The notes beneath the pieces are model-generated. The model saw only the letters and a list, made by a program, of their open reading frames with translations. It made no database searches and was not told the DNA's origin. Below, one piece after another: positions 59,304 to 64,000 of a stretch of DNA of 64,000 nt; within the stretch, counting starts at the first letter, position 1, and each line of letters opens with the position of its first letter. The position numbers were made by a program, and so were the translations under genes. The DNA comes from Pristionchus mayeri (lineage: Eukaryota > Nematoda > Chromadorea > Rhabditida > Neodiplogasteridae), in assembly GCA_036245805.1 (NCBI GenBank), contig BTRK01000005.1, positions 32,283,469 to 32,347,468 on the forward strand. The letters are read 5' to 3'.

Positions 59304-61289
59304 TGGCCGAGGACAACGACAATACTGTGGAAGAGCTGGTGTGTTCAGATTCCGATATCCTAAATATGTGTAATAAATGCGAAAATATAATCAATAGAGA
59401 GAGTCCACGACAGAAAAACTCATCATATGCATATTGAGATTGCTGAATTACGGAGACAATTGGCTCTTCGTGATGTAGAAATTGCTGAGAAGAAGGTCGT
59501 TCATTTATTATAAAAATAAAAACAAACTAACTGAAAATATTGTTGACATTTAAGGAAGAACTGGCGAAGGCGACATCAACGTATCGTACCGTTATAGCAC
59601 TCAAGAATCGAGAGGTGATATTTCTTATCCAAATGGAAGGTAACATCAACATTGCAGATCAAAGATCTGAAGGAGGAAAACGAAGTTTTGAAAAATTAGA
59701 AGAAAAAGAAGAAGAAGGAAGAAACGAATTCGCATCCACAAAAAGATCAAACAATCGTGCAAATCGCTAGTATTCAATCGACGCTGGATAAAATGGAAGG
59801 GAAAATTAGCTCATTTATACGTGGTGTAAGTCAAGATATTAATTTTCTTATTCATTCATCAAGTTTCATTCATTCAAGTCGTTTTCTCAAATATGAGTAT
59901 GTTTCATTCAAATCATATTCAGACAAATCAGAATACCATTCGATCAACGTTTGGCGAAATCTCTAAGTTGTCTTCAAAAGTCGAATACTCCAATCCATTG
60001 AGTGTCGTGGGAATCGATTGGTTAATTTGAGAAGAGACTTCAAGTGTATTCATACTAATTCCAGGCAAATCGGAATCGCGAAAATTGACGCTCATCTCGC
60101 GTTGTACTTAAGAGACCATCCGCCAGAGAACGTAACGGATGGGAAAATGTTACGGATGGCTAAAATTCGAAAAAATCTCAAACTTTTTTCTTAAAGTGGT
60201 CCTCATGAATGCTGATTACCAGGCTATATTGGAATGTCTATAGGTCGATTTAAAAAAAGTTACAGTAACCCATCGATTTTGGGGTCGAAAAATAGCATAT
60301 CTCAAAAGTAAATCAGTTATAGTTTTTCCGGTGTATTTTCACCAGTAGAAAACGAATTTCAATGTTAGAGCTCGAGAAAATGCGATTTAAAAAAGATAGA
60401 ATCCAAAAACTGCTCAAAAAGTGACTTTAGCAGTCATAACTTATTTCTATGTGAGCCGTCTTAGCCGGAATTAAGGGTTTACAAACTTCAACATGTATCA
60501 AGTCTACCATATTTTTTCCAGAATTTTAAAAATGGAGCCCGTTAGGTTTTTTTTCCTGACGCTCTCTCCGCCTGACCTCCCTCGTCCTCCCTCGCCCTCT
60601 CCTCCCTTTACCGCTCACTCGCGCGCCTCAACCGCCGTTTCTCGACAACTTCTAGGCCCTGTAACGCGCTTCAACGAAAAGATAAACGCTCACTTTCAAA
60701 AGATAAAATGTTCAGCTCATCGTGCTCTACATTTATAGCACAAAATCTGGCAGCTATCTCTATTGCGCCTTGTGATTCAGGTTTGTGCATTTCTTTGGAA
60801 GCTGACTTTGAGGACACAAAAACCTAACGGGCTCCATTTTTAAAATTCTGGAAAAAATATGGTAGACTTGATACATGTTGAAGTTTGTAAACCCTTTTTT
60901 CGAATTTTAGCCATCCGTGACCTATTTACGTTTTCTGGTGGATGGTCTCTTAAAAGCAAGTAGCATCACTTCACGGTTTCTTGAAACACCATCAGGGCGT
61001 ATTTAATAATTATTCTTTAGGTGCAATACATTCTTCAAATTTCAACTGATCTCGCACAAGTCTGAAAAGATCGTGGAACAGATCGGATTGCATGACTTAT
61101 CTTCCGCAGAATTCAGCCCCCATTCGAACGAGTGGGGCTCCGATAAGGCAATGTCGTTCGAGGTGCATCCACTCATTGCGAATTTTGAAACAATTTGAAT
61201 TTCAGAAGCTTCTCGATAAGGATAAGGAATACGTTAAAGAAGATTCGCTTCTAGTCTCTGTTGTTATCAAAGCCTTTTTGAAGAGTTAG
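59304..61289 (+). pseudogene. Coiled-coil plus MATH protein, paralog 2, broken
   Basis: Exons read MAEDNDNTVEEL, IAELRRQLALRDVEIAEKK, EELAKATSTYRTVIALKNRE, IKDLKEENEVLKN then TAG, with the frame continuing KKKKKKEE..STLDKMEGKISS beyond the stop, then the MATH part STFGEISKLSSKVEYSNPLS, QIGIAKIDAHLALYL, FFKFQLISHKSEKIVEQIGL, EWGSDKAMSFE and KLLDKDKEYVKEDSLLVSVV. A fold-back element is inserted in the MATH exon at TTAA (60108). The in-frame TAG and the insertion make it a pseudogene, although the MATH frame around them is well kept. Confidence 0.65.
60112..60949. mobile_element. TTAA-flanked fold-back element inside the paralog 2 MATH exon
   Basis: 838 bp with inverted ends starting GAGACCATCC and pairing arms of about 110 bp or more at each side (GGAGCCCGTTAGG near the inner ends). 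TTAA lies at 60108-60111 and 60950-60953. Removing it with one TTAA rejoins ALYLKASSITSRFLE in frame. Confidence 0.75.
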
Positions 61290-61885
61290 CGTCTCCACAA
61301 AATTGGATTATATGTGCACTTTTTAATCCTCACTCACTCATCGTTTATGCCATTTCGTTTATGCCAAATGCTATGTAATGCGAGGAGAGACTGATATTTT
61401 AAATACAACTTTGTTTTCACACAAGAGATTCAGTGTGGAGCTCCCATGAGCTGTGAAATCATAATTCATCAACACAATAATTATATGCAATGAATATACG
61501 GATATTTAATTAACAAACAAAGATGATTAGGAATATCCAAAAGCCGACGAAATGGCGAGTAGTGGATGTATTTCGCATTGTTATAGCGACAAAATGGAGA
61601 CGGGAAGGGATATCGAGTTTATTCGGTGGTTGTAAACGTGCAATTGCTTCACTTTAATTTCAGTGCTCAACCGGAAGTGCAATTAGGCAATCAGCAGCGC
61701 ATTCCACCGGTATCGAGATATGACGCGACCTTCATCATATCTCCTCCTTTCACATCCCACTCTCTTTCTCTTTCTCCCTCAATTTTCGCGCGCTCCCTCT
61801 TATCAATCCTCCTCTCGGAATCGATATTATTCGTATATGCCATCTATCATTAGTAATATTCGAAACATATTTGCTCGTAGAGCAA

Positions 61886-62391
61886 ATGGTCGAGGACAGC
61901 GAGATGAGTGTAGAACAGAAGGTGAGGTGTCCATAAATCCGAATTATTCATGATGAATAGGAATATAGACAATATTCCAATTCAGACGATCGCTCTGTTC
62001 AGATAGCTGAACTACGGAGAGAGTTAGCTATTCGGGATGCGGAACTTGCGAAGGCGAAAGTGGGCGTTCTATCGAATTAATTTTGTGAAATCGGTAACGG
62101 TCGATTGTGGCAAACAACATGTAGTTCAAGTGATTTCTTTGGTTTCTGCCCCTGCCCCCATAAAATCCGTATACCCAATTCACCCTCCCTTCGACTGAAG
62201 AGTTCTATGTTTCAAAACAAGGAGAAATCAATATGATGAAAATTATTATGCGATAAAATCTTCTTGTTTAGTCCGACTCTAATTTAATCACTGAGCTTTC
62301 CAATAACATATTTCACCTATATTTCTTCCAGGACGAGCTTATAACAGCAATAACGACCTTCAAAACTGTTCTAGCCTTAAAAAATCGAGAG
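61886..62391 (+). pseudogene. Coiled-coil plus MATH protein, paralog 3, 5' exons only
   Basis: MVEDSEMSVEQK, IAELRRELAIRDAELAKAK and DELITAITTFKTVLALKNRE match the first three exons of paralogs 1 and 2 with the same splice phases. After the donor at about 62391 an AT-rich element (62472-62810) follows, and no further coiled-coil or MATH exon is seen. It is the most truncated copy. Confidence 0.6.
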
Positions 62392-62471
62392 GTTAATTTT
62401 ATTTTAAAAAATAATAATGTCTGTGAAATAAATAAGTGTTGATGAATGTATTATTCGAGGGTATACGAGAG

Positions 62472-62810
62472 ACGGTATTACCCCGAAATGTAAATTTCAT
62501 TTCGTAAATGCAAATTTTGGAAAAAAAATATTTAGAAAAAAAATTATAGAAATTCATTTTTTGGAAATGCAAGAAATGGAAAATGAATTTCAGAATTTCC
62601 ATTTTGGAAATGCACGTTTTGGAAATTTTTCCATGGCCGGTATTACTGTAGCCGAGCGGAAAACTACCGTAACCTATGGAGCATTTTCGTCATTTATCAG
62701 CAAATTCGAAACATAGTATTACTTTCCTTTATTATATTATTATTGTAATTAACAATACTAATAATTAAAGAAATAAAATATTCAAGATAATGCAAAATCA
62801 ATGTTTAAAG
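62472..62810. mobile_element. AT-rich inverted-repeat element, truncated second copy
   Basis: Matches 26947-27290 almost base for base from GTATTACCCCGAAATG to TCAATGTTTAAA, then stops. The right end is missing. Confidence 0.75.
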
Positions 62811-62930
62811 GGACCTGGCACTCTTAGAACATTGCCGCCCATATGAAATGTATCATCTTTCCGTTCATCTTTGTCAAAAAATAAAAAAATAAAAATCAAT
62901 AATTAAGCTAAGAATGAATATCAAAGTTCA

Positions 62931-62988
62931 AGACCGGAGCCAGAATTAATACTCGGGTTGAAAAGGTATTAATTCCGGCTCCGGTCTT
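62931..62988. repeat. Perfect-stem hairpin
   Basis: CAAGACCGGAGCC..AATTAATAC pairs with GTATTAATT..GGCTCCGGTCTTG. It lies 130 bp upstream of the THAP gene start. Confidence 0.7.
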
Positions 62989-63117
62989 GAAGTTTTATTT
63001 TCACGGGCTAAGAGTCTCGGCTTACTGTGCTTTTTGTCTTATAGATCTTTTATATTTTTTTGTAATTTTACTTATTTCCATTTTTGTTTGATTATGCTCG
63101 CCGAGACCCAATTCAGC

Positions 63118-64000
63118 ATGGCTAGCGTTAGGAAGAGACGTTGCTTCCTCTGTGGGGAGGAGGCGGAGAGTACAAGGAACTTCCCTCATCGGTCGAGACC
63201 TCTGCTTCAAAGGGAGTGGCTGCTCAGACAGGGGCTAGATGAACAGGGAACAGCTCGTCTAAGGGATAGACACTCTTCGGTGAAAGAGCCTAGATGGTGT
63301 TTGCGCCACTTCGACTCCCCCTCCGATGAACTACCCAAGGACGTGAGTTCTATAAATTGTTTTACTAAAATGAACCTCTTCTGCCCGCGTGACGAATACA
63401 CCTGCCCATTGCTTCAGCGCCGAAGTGTCGTTGTCCGCCCTGTTTGCATCCCTACTGTCCCCCTACGCACGACTAGACCAGCGGATCTCGTTCCGCCATC
63501 CCAATTCGCTGCCACACAACCAGTTTACCATCAACCCCCACGAAGACAAGTGAGTTCAGCTGCAGCCTAACGATATCTGAATGAACATCAATGGGAGATT
63601 TATATCTACGATAAACTGCAGTAAAACTATAAGGCACACAACATCAAACTATTGATCGATCTTGACACAGTAGAATCATCGACCTACAATCCTCAATTAG
63701 ACATACTAAATCGACTGATCATGGAGCACATGCCCGTTCCAGGCAGGACCAGGTTCGGTTCGTCGCTCCCGATCACTTTCTCCAATCGCTTCGCATACAG
63801 ATGTAAGTGGAAAGTATATTATTCAGAACTCAAAGAATACATAATCAATGATTTTACATAAATGTCATCATGAAAATTTTGAACAATAAACTTTACATAA
63901 ATGTAATCATGAAAATTTTGAACAATAAATATCGGGACAACTAAGCATGCAATAATGATACGAAACAATTGATGAAATCTAAAAAAAACAAAAGGTTCCT
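63118..64000 (+). CDS. THAP-domain zinc-binding protein, 5' part, runs off window
   Basis: Exons 63118-63342, 63418-63549 and 63634-63802 join in phase; a consensus donor follows at 63803, and later exons are outside the window or unseen. Residues 1-75 form a THAP domain, a DNA-binding C2CH zinc module: RRCFLCGEE (C-x2-C), FPHR, REWL (the conserved Trp), RWCLRHF (C-x2-H), then DELPKD. Exon 2 is proline-rich; exon 3 reads LIMEHMPVPGRTRFGSSLPI. The start ATG is one base after an ATTCAG acceptor, suggesting spliced-leader addition. It is probably a nuclear DNA-binding protein; a transposase origin is known for the domain, but nothing here shows transposase parts. Confidence 0.7.

Noticed and set aside
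63034..63117. Longer N-terminus of the THAP protein from an upstream ATG
   Set aside because: The upstream stretch is hydrophobic and AT-rich, and an acceptor (ATTCAG) lies immediately before the ATG at 63118, which starts the conserved domain.

Overview
The window is nuclear DNA of a nematode, most likely a clade V (rhabditid or diplogastrid) species. Genes are split into small exons by short introns with the nematode acceptor TTTTCAG. The gene content is typical of nematodes: BTB and MATH-BTB genes, a TTBK/CK1-like kinase, C-type lectins, a GT10 fucosyltransferase, a lysosomal-type acid lipase, an srsx-like chemoreceptor fragment and a THAP gene. I cannot name the species. All gene models are hand-built from splice signals, reading phase and family motifs. 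No RNA data or database search was used.

Layout. 1-721: BTB gene running off the left edge (minus strand). 920-12619: a 5.55-kb inverted duplication (920-6472 and 7067-12619) around a 594-bp unique spacer. Each arm carries a three-finger C2H2 gene and the 5' part of a kinase, so the zinc-finger gene is present twice and the kinase is nowhere complete. 12.7-17.0 kb: three genes or exon sets I do not recognise. 17.2-18.7 kb: a complete fucosyltransferase. 19.6-29.3 kb: three C-type lectin genes (minus, plus, minus); two are damaged and one block has been copied between them. 29.7-30.1 kb: a lipase 5' fragment. 30-40.7 kb: repeat-rich DNA with a 72-bp minisatellite, several long fold-back elements and a truncated chemoreceptor. 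40.8-46.9 kb: a complete 13-exon lipase whose introns hold two mobile elements. 48-50.2 kb: a BTB 3' fragment, a fold-back with tRNA-like modules and a SINE. 51.6-54.1 kb: a MATH-BTB gene with a mariner-type MITE in an intron. 55-62.4 kb: three tandem copies of a coiled-coil plus MATH family, each hit by a different element, including a mariner with an intact transposase inside an exon. 63.1-64 kb: a THAP-domain gene running off the right edge.

The genes do not form a pathway. The window looks like a fast-evolving region of tandem families (BTB/MATH, C-type lectins, lipases) under heavy attack by DNA transposons, fold-back elements and SINEs. The most unusual features are the near-perfect inverted duplication, a Foldback-like element whose arms are built of short repeats, fold-back elements with tRNA-like cores, and the small coiled-coil/MATH family.
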